From Falsiroseomonas algicola (GTDB taxonomy: Bacteria; Pseudomonadota; Alphaproteobacteria; Acetobacterales; Acetobacteraceae), in contig NZ_JAAIKB010000009.1 in NCBI RefSeq assembly GCF_011040385.1, forward strand, positions 160,323 to 224,322: a stretch of 64,000 nucleotides of DNA, in the 5' to 3' direction. This document shows, one piece after another, positions 25,127 to 33,955 of this stretch. The notes beneath the pieces were generated by a model that saw only the letters and a list, made by a program, of their open reading frames with translations, was not told the DNA's origin and made no database searches. A program made the translations under genes and the position numbers. Numbering within the stretch: position 1 is the stretch's first letter; each line of letters starts with the position of its first letter.

Positions 25127-25815
25127 CGCGCGTCGCTCTCCACGCCCGTCTTCTCCTCCAGCGCACCGCCGAGGAAATTCGCGGTGTGGCGGTAGTGCTT
25201 CTCCAGCAGCGCCACGGCTTCGTCCGCCCGCCGCGCCAGCGTCACCTCGCACAGCGCCGCATGCTCCGCCGCCACGTCCCGCTGCGGATAGGCGAGGCTG
25301 TTGGAGAGGTTGCGGAACCGCGTGCTGCGGTCATGCAGATCGGCGCAGAAGGCCAGCAGGCTCGGCGCGCCGCAGGGCTCCAGCAGCGCCAGGTGGAAGT
25401 CGCGATGCAGCGCATCCCAGGCGGGGTTGGGGACGAAGGCATCGGCCTCCAGCGACCGCGACGCGCGCGCCAGGCGATGATGCGCGACCAGCACGCGCTC
25501 CTCCCACGCCGCATCGCCGCGGGCGATCGCGGCCCGCAGCGCCGCCGTCTCCGCCAGGCAGCGCGTCTCCACCAGATCGGCCAGCGCCGCCTGGTCGGCG
25601 CCCGCCACGCGGAAGCCGCGCTGGTCCAGGCGCTGCACCAGCCCTTCCGCCGCCAGCGCGGCCAGCGCTTCCCGAAGCGGGGAGGCGCCGACGCCATAGC
25701 GTTCCCGCAGCGTCTCCAGCCGCAGCTTCGCGCCGGGGCGGAGCACGCCATGCAGGATGTCCGCGCGCAGCCGCGCTTCCACCAGCCGTGCCAGGGTCAG
25801 GGTGCTGTCCATCAT
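25123..25815 (-). CDS. GntR family regulator with FCD domain
   Basis: A 230-residue FadR-type GntR regulator. The winged helix covers about residues 1-75 (ILHGVLRPGAKLRLETLRER and GVGASPLREALAALAAEG regions), and the all-helical FCD ligand domain follows from about 85 to 215 with the expected Asp/His metal positions. It heads the minus-strand unit (overlap ATGA with the next gene) and is divergent from the deacetylase at 25972. It therefore probably controls both directions. Confidence 0.9.
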   Translation of the reverse strand: MMDSTLTLARLVEARLRADILHGVLRPGAKLRLETLRERYGVGASPLREALAALAAEGLVQRLDQRGFRVAGADQAALADLVETRCLAETAALRAAIARGDAAWEERVLVAHHRLARASRSLEADAFVPNPAWDALHRDFHLALLEPCGAPSLLAFCADLHDRSTRFRNLSNSLAYPQRDVAAEHAALCEVTLARRADEAVALLEKHYRHTANFLGGALEEKTGVESDAR

Positions 25816-25971
25816 GCCAATTTAGCGATGCAGCGACGGCATGCAAGAATTTCGCCGATTTGCTGGTTGCCCGCCGGGGAAATTTCGACAAAATGCGCGG
25901 GACGTCCAGAACGCGCTACCGGCGCTGCGGCCCCTGGCGGGCGTGCCGCGCCTTGAGGGAGTGACAAGCCG
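25816..25971. promoter_or_regulatory. Divergent promoter region of the GntR gene
   Basis: A 156-base gap with locally lower GC content than its surroundings. It contains two related AATTTCG words (at about 25858 and 25881), an ATGCA-N8-ATGCA repeat (about 25829-25846) and ATTT-CGACA-AAAT. Any of these may be the GntR operator; I cannot choose between them. It must hold promoters for the GntR unit and for the plus-strand deacetylase unit. Confidence 0.35.
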
Positions 25972-26868
25972 ATGAGCCACCCGAAGCCCACCATCCTGCG
26001 CCCGCAGGCCGATTTCCGCTTCCCCGGCGGCGCGCGGGTCGGCGTGATCTTCAACATCGCCTATGAGGGCTGGTCCCCCGGCGTCGTCCCCGGCATCGGC
26101 CCCATGGGCAATCCGCTGAAGCCCGGCTTCTACGATGCCAATGCGGCGTCCTGGGGCATGTTCGGCGCGGTGCGCGGCATCTGGCGCGCGCTGGAGATCG
26201 CGGCGCGCAACGGCGTGAAGGCCAGCGTCATGACCAATGGCGTGCTGGCGGAGCAGTGGCCGGACACGATCAAGGCCATCCACCAGGGCGGGCACGAGAT
26301 CATCGCCCATTCCTACGGCATGGACATCATCCCGGTGTATCTGGACGAGGCCGGGCAGCGGGAGAACATCGCCCGCACCACCGGGCTCATCAGCGACCTG
26401 ACGGGCGAGAAGCCGATCGGCTGGATCAGCCCGCGCGGCACGGGCAGCCCGATCCATGTCCGCCTGCTGGCGGAAGCCGGCTACACGCATCACGGCGACT
26501 GCAACGACGACGACATGCCGCACCTCGCCATCGAGGCTTCGGGCCATGAGATCATCGGCATCCCGCTGATCATGGACATCAACGACCTGCCGAGCGCCAT
26601 CCGCTACGGCAACAATGCCCGCGCCATGCTGGAGCAGTTCCAGGACGCCTTCGCCGCCTGCCTGGAGCGTGAGACGCGGCCCGTCACGCTCGACGTCACC
26701 ATCCACACCCATGTCTATGGCCGCCCCGCCGGCGCCTGGGTCTTCGACGAGATCATGAAGATCGTGAAGGCGACGCCGGAGGCCTGGACGGGCACGCGCG
26801 CCGAGCTCGCGGCCCATATGCAGTCGGGGCGTGCTTCGCTGGTCAAGTGCGAGGGCAGCAGCCGATGA
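25972..26868 (+). CDS. Polysaccharide deacetylase family protein
   Basis: A 298-residue NodB-fold protein without a signal peptide. Landmarks are a first strand VGVIFNIAYEGWSPG, the metal-site region ASVMTNGVLAEQWPDTIKAI and HEIIAHSYGMD (His-rich metal site, about 104-114), IGWISPRGTGSPI and a final strand DVTIHTHVYGRP with the late His. This is the pattern of cytoplasmic allantoinase-like deacetylases. It is the first gene of the plus-strand unit and overlaps the following TTT binding protein by four bases. Confidence 0.85.
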   Translation: MSHPKPTILRPQADFRFPGGARVGVIFNIAYEGWSPGVVPGIGPMGNPLKPGFYDANAASWGMFGAVRGIWRALEIAARNGVKASVMTNGVLAEQWPDTIKAIHQGGHEIIAHSYGMDIIPVYLDEAGQRENIARTTGLISDLTGEKPIGWISPRGTGSPIHVRLLAEAGYTHHGDCNDDDMPHLAIEASGHEIIGIPLIMDINDLPSAIRYGNNARAMLEQFQDAFAACLERETRPVTLDVTIHTHVYGRPAGAWVFDEIMKIVKATPEAWTGTRAELAAHMQSGRASLVKCEGSSR

Positions 26869-27824
26869 TCGCGCGCCGCCTGCTGCTGGGCGGCGCGCTG
26901 GCGCTGCCCGCGATCGGCGCGCGGGCGCAGGCCGCCTGGCCGGACCGGCCCGTGCGCTTCATCGTCGCCTTCGCGCCCGGCGGGCCGGCGGACATCATCG
27001 CCCGCCTGCTGGCGCAGGCGCTGAGCGAGGTCTGGCCGCATCCCGTCGTGGTGGAGAATCGCGGCGGCGCCGGCGGCAACATCGCGGCGCAGGTGGTGGC
27101 CCGCGCGGCGCCGGACGGGCTGACCGCGCTGCTGACCACCAGCGCCTTCGCGGTGAATCCCAGCCTGTCGCGCAATGCGGGCTACCGGCCGCAGGAATTC
27201 GCCGTGGCCTCCGTCGTCGCGGGCACGCCGAACCTGTTTGCCGTGCGCGGCGATGGCGAGGTGCGGACGCTGCGGGACCTGGTGGAGATCGGGCGGCGGC
27301 GTCCCGTCAATTTCGGCTCCGCCGGCATCGGCTCCACGCCGCATCTCTCGGCGGAGAACCTGCTGAAGACGATCGCCAAGGTGCAGGCGGAACATATCCC
27401 CTTCACCGGCGCGGGGCCGGCGATGACGGCGGCACTCGGTGGGCAGATCGACATGGCCTCCGTCGCGCTGCCGGCGGCGGTGCAGATCGTGCAGTCCGGC
27501 CGCGCGCGAGGCCTGGCCGTCACCAGCGCGCGGCGCGTGGCCGCGCTGCCGGATGTGCCGACGGTGGCGGAGGCAGGCTTCGATCCGATCGTCGACCTCA
27601 CCTGGTGCTGCGTGCTGTTCCCCGCCGCGGTGCCGGAAGCGGTGCTGGAGAAGGTGAACGCCGACATCAACCGGCTGCTCGCGACGCCCGCCTTCCAGGC
27701 GCGGCTGGCCGCCACGGGCTTCGACCCGATCGGCGGCACGCGTGCGGAGAACAGCCGCTTCGTCGCGGATGAATTGCAGCGTTGGGGCGAGGTGGTGCGC
27801 GGGCTGAACATCTCGCTCGACTAG
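26865..27824 (+). CDS. TTT family substrate-binding protein (Bug/TctC)
   Basis: A 319-residue periplasmic binding protein of the tripartite tricarboxylate transporter family. It has a twin-Arg-like N-terminus and signal peptide (MIARRLLLGGALALPAIGARAQ, cut at the signal end; broken here for length: MIARRLLLGG ... GARAQ). The mature start WPDRPVRFIVAFAPGGPADIIAR and VENRGGAGGNIA are the Bug signature. No TctA/TctB genes are nearby. The ATG at 26865 overlaps the deacetylase stop (ATGA). The protein may deliver a carboxylate to a permease encoded elsewhere or act as a sensor. Confidence 0.92.
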   Translation: MIARRLLLGGALALPAIGARAQAAWPDRPVRFIVAFAPGGPADIIARLLAQALSEVWPHPVVVENRGGAGGNIAAQVVARAAPDGLTALLTTSAFAVNPSLSRNAGYRPQEFAVASVVAGTPNLFAVRGDGEVRTLRDLVEIGRRRPVNFGSAGIGSTPHLSAENLLKTIAKVQAEHIPFTGAGPAMTAALGGQIDMASVALPAAVQIVQSGRARGLAVTSARRVAALPDVPTVAEAGFDPIVDLTWCCVLFPAAVPEAVLEKVNADINRLLATPAFQARLAATGFDPIGGTRAENSRFVADELQRWGEVVRGLNISLD

Positions 27825-27863
27825 ACCCGCAAGACGCGCGGGTTGCCTGGGAGGAGAACAAGA

Positions 27864-28832
27864 ATGACCATGATGTTCCCGCGGCGCCGGGCGCTGCTCG
27901 GCGCTGCCCTGTTGATGCCCTTCGTCGCGCGGGCGCAGCCGGCGTGGCCGGACCGCCCCATCCGCTTCGTCTGCGGCTTCGCGCCGGGCGGGCCGGCGGA
28001 TGTGGTGGCGCGCATCATGGCGCAGGCGCTGGGGCCGAAGCTCCCGCAGCCCATCATCGTGGAGAACCGCGTCGGCGCCGGCGGCAACATCGCGTCACAG
28101 CAGGTGGCGCGCGCGGCGCCGGATGGCCACACCATCCTCTTCGCCACCACCTCCTTCGTCGTGAATCCGGCGCTGTCCCCGCGCGCGGGCTACCGGGTGG
28201 AGGATTTCGTCGGCGCCGCCGTCGTCGCCTCCACGCCGCACATGCTGGTCACGCATCCCCAGGCCGGGCCGCCGGACCTGGCGGCGCTGATCGCACTCGG
28301 CAAGCAGCGACAGCTGAACCTGGCCGTGCCGGGCGTCGGCACCACCGGGCATCTCTCGGCGGAGCGCATCCTGCGCGTGCTGGGTGGCGCTGACGTCCAG
28401 CCCATCGGCTTCCCCGGCGCCGCGCCCGTCGTCACCGCCGTGCTGTCGCGGCAGGTCGATGTCGGCACCATCGCGATGAACACGGGCGTGGAGCAGGTGC
28501 GCGCGGGCAGCGTGCGCGGCGTGGTGGTGACGGGCGCGCAGCGATCCGCCGCGCTGCCGGATGTGCCGACGGCCGTCGAGCTCGGATTTCCCGAGGCCGT
28601 CGATGCCACCTGGATCGCCGCGCTCTTCCCCGCCGCCACGCCGCGCCCGATCCTGGCCCGCATGAATGCGGAAGTGAATGCCGCGCTGGCGGAGCCCGAG
28701 GTGCGCGCGCGCCTGCAGGCCACGGGCCTCGATCCCGTCGGCGGGCCGCAGGAGGAAGCGGCGCGCTACGTGGGCGAGGAATTCCAGCGCTGGACCGGCA
28801 TCGGCCGCGCCACGGGCATCCAGGTGGATTGA
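27864..28832 (+). CDS. TTT family substrate-binding protein (Bug/TctC)
   Basis: A 322-residue Bug protein, close in sequence to its neighbour at 26865 (WPDRPIRFVCGFAPGG, VENRVGAGGNIAS), which suggests a tandem duplication. The signal peptide ends near FVARAQ. A strong GGAGGAG at 27850-27856 sets the start at ATG 27864. It lies 39 bases after the first Bug gene and four bases before the esterase. Confidence 0.92.
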   Translation: MTMMFPRRRALLGAALLMPFVARAQPAWPDRPIRFVCGFAPGGPADVVARIMAQALGPKLPQPIIVENRVGAGGNIASQQVARAAPDGHTILFATTSFVVNPALSPRAGYRVEDFVGAAVVASTPHMLVTHPQAGPPDLAALIALGKQRQLNLAVPGVGTTGHLSAERILRVLGGADVQPIGFPGAAPVVTAVLSRQVDVGTIAMNTGVEQVRAGSVRGVVVTGAQRSAALPDVPTAVELGFPEAVDATWIAALFPAATPRPILARMNAEVNAALAEPEVRARLQATGLDPVGGPQEEAARYVGEEFQRWTGIGRATGIQVD

Positions 28833-28836
28833 TCGC

Positions 28837-30510
28837 ATGACGATGATCGTGGAACGGGACGTGGCGATCCCCATGGCGGATGGCGTGGTGCTGCGCGCCA
28901 ATGTTTTCCGTCCCGAGGGACCGGGTCCGTTCCCCGTCATCATGTCCATGGGCATCTACGGCAAGGACATCCACTTCGCCGATGGCTACACGCCGCAATG
29001 GGAGGTGCTGACGAAGCTCTATCCCGGCCTGGCGACCGATGGCAGCAGCGGCCGCTGGCTGCGCTGGGAAGTGCCGGACCCCGAGCGTTTCGTGCCGGAC
29101 GGCTTCGCGCTGGTGAATGTGGATTCGCGCGGCAGCGGCAAGTCGCCCGGCTACCTCGACCCCTTCTCGCCGCGGGAGACGCAGGATTATGCGGAGGCGA
29201 TCGACTGGGCCGGCACGCAGCCCTGGTCGAACGGGAAGGTCGGGCTGCTCGGCGTCTCCTACCTCGCGATCAAGCAGTGGCAGGTCGCCGCACTTCGCCC
29301 GAAGCATTTGGCGGCGATCGTGCCGTGGGAGGGTGCCACGGACCTCTACCGGGACTGGAGCCACCATGGCGGCATCCTGTCCAATTCCTTCACCGAGGCC
29401 TGGTGGCCGCGCCAGGCGCTGGTGAACCAGCATGGCAGCGCCGAGACGCCGCATCGGGACCGCGAGACCGGCGAGCGCACGACGGGCCCCGCCGCCTTCA
29501 GCGCCGATATCCTGAAGGGCAGCCGGTCGGAGCATCCGCAGCAGATCGCGGAGCATCCGCTGGATGATGGCTGGATGCGCGAACGCACGCCGGACCTCTC
29601 GCGCATCGCGGTGCCGGTGCTCTCCGCGGGCAATTGGGGCGGCCCCGGCCTGCATCTCCGCGGCAATACGCTGGGCTTCGAGCGGGCGGGCACGCCCGAC
29701 AAATGGCTCTCGATGCATGACGGCACGCATTACGAGAGCTTCTACCTGCCCGACTACGTCGTGATGCAGAAGCGCTTCCTCGGCCACTTCCTGCGCGGCG
29801 ACGCGAATGGGTGGGAGAGCGAGCCGCGCGTGCAGCTTTCCATCCGCCATCCCGGCCGGCCGAGCACGCGGCGCATGGAGCAGGAATGGCCGCTGGCGCG
29901 CACGCGCTGGACGAAGCTGTACCTGGGCCGGGGCACGCTCGGCTGGACGGCGCCCGGCGACGACGCCGTGCTGGACTACGACGCCTTTGGCGAAGGCGTC
30001 GATTTCACCACCGCGCCCTTCGATTCCGCGATGGAGTTCACCGGCCCGCTCGCCCTGCGCCTCTGGGTCGCGTCCAGCACCACGGACATGGATGTCTTCG
30101 CCACGCTCCGCTGCTTCGCCCCCGACGGGCAGGAAGTGCTGTTCACCGGCGCGCATGAACCCGTGCCCGTCGCGCGCGGCTGGCTCCGCGCATCCCACCG
30201 CGCGCTGGACGAGGCACGCTCCACCCCCTGGCGCCCCTGGCATCCGCATGACCGCGTGGACCCGCTGGAGCCCGGCAGCTTCGTGCCGCTCGACCTCGAG
30301 ATCTGGCCCACCTGCCTCATCGTGCCGCCGGGCCATCGCCTGGTGCTGACCATCGCAGGGCGCGACTTCGAATATCCCGGCAAGCCCGGCCGCATCCTGC
30401 ACAACCATTCGCGCGACCGCGACGCCACCATCTTCGGCGGCCGCAACAGCATCGCGATGGGCGGCGGGCGCGAGAGCTTCCTGCTGATGCCACTGATCCC
30501 GGAGCGATGA
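28837..30510 (+). CDS. CocE/NonD family hydrolase (X-Pro dipeptidyl-peptidase-like)
   Basis: A 557-residue alpha/beta hydrolase of the CocE group (acyl-esterases, glutaryl-7-ACA acylases, X-Pro peptidases). The N-terminal opening VAIPMADGVVLRANVFRPEG is typical. The nucleophile Ser141 is in GVSYLA, a small change from the usual GxSYxG. The Asp/His part lies in the region with HDGTHYES, and the C-terminal jelly-roll domain contains GPLALRLWVASSTTDMDV. There is no signal peptide. It is in the middle of the Bug-protein unit, so it probably cleaves an ester or amide imported by that system. Confidence 0.88.
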   Translation: MTMIVERDVAIPMADGVVLRANVFRPEGPGPFPVIMSMGIYGKDIHFADGYTPQWEVLTKLYPGLATDGSSGRWLRWEVPDPERFVPDGFALVNVDSRGSGKSPGYLDPFSPRETQDYAEAIDWAGTQPWSNGKVGLLGVSYLAIKQWQVAALRPKHLAAIVPWEGATDLYRDWSHHGGILSNSFTEAWWPRQALVNQHGSAETPHRDRETGERTTGPAAFSADILKGSRSEHPQQIAEHPLDDGWMRERTPDLSRIAVPVLSAGNWGGPGLHLRGNTLGFERAGTPDKWLSMHDGTHYESFYLPDYVVMQKRFLGHFLRGDANGWESEPRVQLSIRHPGRPSTRRMEQEWPLARTRWTKLYLGRGTLGWTAPGDDAVLDYDAFGEGVDFTTAPFDSAMEFTGPLALRLWVASSTTDMDVFATLRCFAPDGQEVLFTGAHEPVPVARGWLRASHRALDEARSTPWRPWHPHDRVDPLEPGSFVPLDLEIWPTCLIVPPGHRLVLTIAGRDFEYPGKPGRILHNHSRDRDATIFGGRNSIAMGGGRESFLLMPLIPER

Positions 30511-30557
30511 CGCCCGGGCAGTGACGAAACCAGAGCCGCCATGGCGGCCGGGAGGAG

Positions 30558-31535
30558 ATGGCCATGATGAACCGTCGTTCCCTGTTGGCGCTGACTGGCG
30601 TGGCACTCGCCCTGCCGGCCCGCGCGCAGTCCACCTGGCCGGACCGCCCGGTCACGCTGGTGGCGCCCTTCACGCCGGGCGGGCCCGTCGATGCGCTGGC
30701 GCGGCTTCTGGCCGCGGGGCTGCAGGCGAAAAGCGGCGTGCCGGCCGTGGTGGAGAACCGGCCCGGTGGCGGCGGCAGCATCGGCATCGCCTCCGTCGCG
30801 CGCGCCGCGCCGGATGGGACCACGCTGCTGGTCGCGGCTGCGGGCAACCTCACCATCAACCCGTCCCTGATCCGGAACGCGCCCTTCAATGTGGAGCGTG
30901 ACCTGGCGCCGGTCGCGATCCTCGCCAGCTCGCCCAATGTCATCGCGGTGGGGCCGAACGTCCCCGCCGCGACGGTCGCGGAGTTGCTGGCGCTGGCTCG
31001 CAGCACCCCGGGCGGCCTTTCCTACGGCTCCCCTGGCGCCGGGTCGCAGCAGCATCTGGCCGGGGAGCTGATCGCCAGCCGCAGCGGCGCGCCGCTCACG
31101 CACATCCCCTATCGCGGCAGTTCCCATGCCGCGACGGACCTCGTCTCCGGCCAGATCCACTTCGTCATCAGCAACCTGCTGGCGGTGCAGCCGCTGATCA
31201 CATCCGGGCGGGCGCGCGCCATCGCGCAGCTCGCCACCACGCGCAGCGCCATGCTGCCGGATGTGCCGACGCTGGCGGAGGCAGGGCAGGCGCCACTCGA
31301 TGTCCGGTCCTGGTTCGGCGTGCTGGTTCCGCGCGCGACGCCGGCGCCGCTGGTCAACGCCATCCACGCTGCCTGCGGCGCCGTGGCGCGCAGCGAGGCG
31401 ACGCAGGACGCCTTCCGCCGCCAGGCGCTGGAGGCGATGGATGAAAGCCCCGACGATTTTGCGACCAGGCTGCGGGAGGAGACTTCCCGCTGGGCCGAGG
31501 TCATCCGCACCGCGCGCATCCAGCTCGACAATTGA
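30558..31535 (+). CDS. TTT family substrate-binding protein (Bug/TctC)
   Basis: A 325-residue Bug protein with signal peptide (cleavage near PARAQ) and the signature WPDRPVTLVAPFTPGGPVD and VENRPGGGGSIG. It is the third such gene in 4.7 kb and is more distant from the other two. A GGAGG at 30551-30555 precedes the ATG. It is followed after 12 bases by the cupin gene. Confidence 0.92.
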   Translation: MAMMNRRSLLALTGVALALPARAQSTWPDRPVTLVAPFTPGGPVDALARLLAAGLQAKSGVPAVVENRPGGGGSIGIASVARAAPDGTTLLVAAAGNLTINPSLIRNAPFNVERDLAPVAILASSPNVIAVGPNVPAATVAELLALARSTPGGLSYGSPGAGSQQHLAGELIASRSGAPLTHIPYRGSSHAATDLVSGQIHFVISNLLAVQPLITSGRARAIAQLATTRSAMLPDVPTLAEAGQAPLDVRSWFGVLVPRATPAPLVNAIHAACGAVARSEATQDAFRRQALEAMDESPDDFATRLREETSRWAEVIRTARIQLDN

Positions 31536-31547
31536 GGAACCACGGGA

Positions 31548-31967
31548 ATGCACAGCTTCGACCTTCGCGCCGAGCAGGTCTGGAACCCGCAGCGCCATGT
31601 CGAGAAGATCCTCGGCCGCAGCGCCGGCGGCGACTTCACCGTCGCCTGCTGGGAACCCGGCCAGGTCAGCCCCAACCACTGCCACCCCTGGGCGACGGAG
31701 ATCTATTTCTGCTTCGAGGGCGGCGGCGTGATGTGGACGCCGGAGGCCAGCGTGGATGTCACGCCCGGCCGCTTCGTCGTGCATCCGCCGGGCGAGGTGC
31801 ATGAATACACCAACGGCCCGCAGCGGACCTTGCTGTTCCGCGTCCGCTACGGCGAGGATGTGGCGACGCGCTTCGTCGACTGGCCGACCAACCCGGACTG
31901 GAAGCCGCGGCCCGTCGATACGGAATACTTCGCCGCCCATCCGGTCGGCGCAACGCCGCCGCGCTGA
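31548..31967 (+). CDS. Cupin domain protein
   Basis: A 139-residue single-domain cupin. The first cupin motif is HCHPWATEIYFCFEGGGVM (with the HxH...E pattern modified to HCHPWATE), and the second is PGEVHEYTNG. It should bind one metal ion. Proteins like this serve as isomerases, dioxygenases or sugar/hydroxy-acid-binding proteins. It stands between a Bug protein and the tannase-family gene in the same unit. The reaction is unknown. Confidence 0.85.
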   Translation: MHSFDLRAEQVWNPQRHVEKILGRSAGGDFTVACWEPGQVSPNHCHPWATEIYFCFEGGGVMWTPEASVDVTPGRFVVHPPGEVHEYTNGPQRTLLFRVRYGEDVATRFVDWPTNPDWKPRPVDTEYFAAHPVGATPPR

Positions 31968-31990
31968 CGGCGCAACAGGGGGGAACGGGG

Positions 31991-33670
31991 ATGAGACGGG
32001 CATCGATCACGCTCGGCCTGCTGGCGCTGCTCGCGCTGCCGGCCGCGGCGCAGACCACGGCGCTGCAGCGCTGCGAGGACATGGCCGGCCTCGCCATTCC
32101 CGCCGCCGCCATCGGCCTGCCGACCGGCGGTGCCGCCGTCACCACGGCGCGGCGCCTGGCGGAAACGCCACCACGCCCGCACCCCGATGGCGAATTCGCG
32201 CAGGCGCTGCCGATGCATTGCAACGTGCAGGGGGAGATCCGGCCGGTCGATCCCGCGGCGCCGCGCATCCTGTTCAACGTCAACCTGCCGCTTTCCTGGA
32301 ACGGCCGCGCGCTGCAATCCGGCGGCGGCGGGCTCGGCGGGTCCGTCATCACCGCGCCGGGCCAGAAGGCCTCCGCCCGCTTCGATCCCGTGCCGCTCAC
32401 CGCGCCCTATCCCATCGCGCTGGGCTACGCGACCTTCGGCGGCGATGGCGGCCACCAGGGCACCGACGTCGCCTTCATGCGCAGCGACGAGGCGATGCGG
32501 AACTGGGGCGTCGAGTCCATGAAGAAGACGCGTGACGTCGCGCTGCGCGTCATCGAGGCCGCCTATGGAAGCGCGCCGCGCCGCGTGATCTTCAACGGCG
32601 AATCGGCGGGGGGGCGCGAGGCGCTGATGGTCGCGCAGCGTTTCCCCGATGACTATGACGGCGTCATCGCCATCTCCCCGGTGCTGAGCTGGTTCTACAT
32701 CCACCTGGCCGACAACCACATCCGGTCGCTGATGGTGTCGGGCTGGCTGGATGCGGCGGCGGTGCGGCTGGTGGCGGAACGCACGCGGCAGAGCTGCGAC
32801 GAGGCCGATGGCGTCAGGGACGGCATCATCGCGCGTTACCTCGAATGCCCGAACGATGTCGCGACGCTGCGCTGCCCCGATGGCGCGCGCGGCCAGGGCT
32901 GCCTGAGCGACGCGCAGATCGCCGTGGTGAACGCGATCCGGGAGCCCTGGTCGATGCAGGTGCCGCTCGCGCATGGCATCACGCGCTATCCGGGCTTCGG
33001 CGTGACGGGCGACGAGGACGGGCCGCGCTACCAATGGCCCTTCTACGTCACGGGCGCGGAGCCGCCTTCCTTCCCGCTGCCGCCCGGGCGGGGCTTCGAG
33101 CCGCGCCGCGGCGCCGTGCTGAACTTCGCCGCCATCCTGGTGCGCCACGCCATCGTGCAGGGCGAAACCTTCGACCCCTTCCACTTCCAGGCCACGCGCC
33201 ACGCCGCGCGGCTGCAGTATCTCTCCACGCTGTTCGACGCGACGGATCCGGACCTCAGCCGCTTCCGCGCCCGCGGCGGCAAGCTGATCCTGCTGCAGCC
33301 CGCGGCCGACAATGCCGTCGGCACGCCGATGGTCGCGGAATACTACCGCAGCGTCGTGGCGCGGATGGGCCAGGCGGAGACGGACAGCTTCCTGCGCTTC
33401 TACGTCACGGCCGGCAGCGGCCATAATGTCGTCGGCCCGTCCCAGTTCGACACGCTGTCGATCCTGGAGGGCTGGCTGGATGGCACCGCGCCGCCCGATG
33501 CGCCGGCGGCCTTCGACATCCATCCGGAGACGCTGCAGACCGTTCGCTCCATGCCGGCCTGCCGCTATCCCGCCTATGCCCGCTACAGCGGCAGCGGCGA
33601 TCCCAACCGGGCGGAGAGTTTCATCTGCACCGCCCGGCCGGACCCGCTGGCTTTCGCGCCGGCGCGTTAG
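31991..33670 (+). CDS. Tannase/feruloyl esterase family protein
   Basis: A 559-residue secreted esterase. A signal peptide ends near residue 20 (LPAAAQ). The nucleophile Ser205 is in NGESAGGRE, the family's GxSxGG variant. The Cys pair flanking the active site (for example CDEADGVRDGI) and the late catalytic His in GHNVVGPS are present. Tannases release aromatic acids from plant esters. The product could be what the Bug proteins bind. It ends the plus-strand unit and overlaps the convergent small gene by four bases. Confidence 0.9.
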   Translation: MRRASITLGLLALLALPAAAQTTALQRCEDMAGLAIPAAAIGLPTGGAAVTTARRLAETPPRPHPDGEFAQALPMHCNVQGEIRPVDPAAPRILFNVNLPLSWNGRALQSGGGGLGGSVITAPGQKASARFDPVPLTAPYPIALGYATFGGDGGHQGTDVAFMRSDEAMRNWGVESMKKTRDVALRVIEAAYGSAPRRVIFNGESAGGREALMVAQRFPDDYDGVIAISPVLSWFYIHLADNHIRSLMVSGWLDAAAVRLVAERTRQSCDEADGVRDGIIARYLECPNDVATLRCPDGARGQGCLSDAQIAVVNAIREPWSMQVPLAHGITRYPGFGVTGDEDGPRYQWPFYVTGAEPPSFPLPPGRGFEPRRGAVLNFAAILVRHAIVQGETFDPFHFQATRHAARLQYLSTLFDATDPDLSRFRARGGKLILLQPAADNAVGTPMVAEYYRSVVARMGQAETDSFLRFYVTAGSGHNVVGPSQFDTLSILEGWLDGTAPPDAPAAFDIHPETLQTVRSMPACRYPAYARYSGSGDPNRAESFICTARPDPLAFAPAR

Positions 33671-33903
33671 GCCTTGGGCTCGGGGGAGGGGGCCTCGTCC
33701 TCCTCCTCCGCCAGCTGCAGGATCTCCGCGGTGCTCAGCATCAGGATGCGGCGGTGGTCCAGGATCTGCGGCACCTGGTGCTGCAGCGTCTCCCACCGCG
33801 CCTCCACGGCATCCAGCGCGGCATCGAGGTTGTCGAACCGCTCCTCCTCCGGCTGCGGGCGCCCAGCGCGCCAGCGCAGATAGACCGGGTTCTGTTGGGT
33901 CAT
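33667..33903 (-). CDS. Small acidic hypothetical protein
   Basis: A 78-residue protein with an acidic, proline-containing tail (AEEEDEAPSPEPKA). The body has an amphipathic helical region (LDAALDAVEARWETLQHQV) and RRILMLSTAEIL. I do not recognise the family. Its end overlaps the convergent tannase gene by four bases. It lies 52 bases downstream of allA on the same strand and may share its message. Confidence 0.65.
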   Translation of the reverse strand: MTQQNPVYLRWRAGRPQPEEERFDNLDAALDAVEARWETLQHQVPQILDHRRILMLSTAEILQLAEEEDEAPSPEPKA

Positions 33904-33955
33904 GCGTGATCCTCCGGCGTTGGGGGCGCCTGCTTACCGCGCCGGGGGCGAAGCG

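Noticed and set aside
26865..28832. Two neighbouring Bug genes as one gene split by frameshift
   Set aside because: Each has its own signal peptide, full length and ribosome site or overlap start, so they are two genes, probably from duplication.
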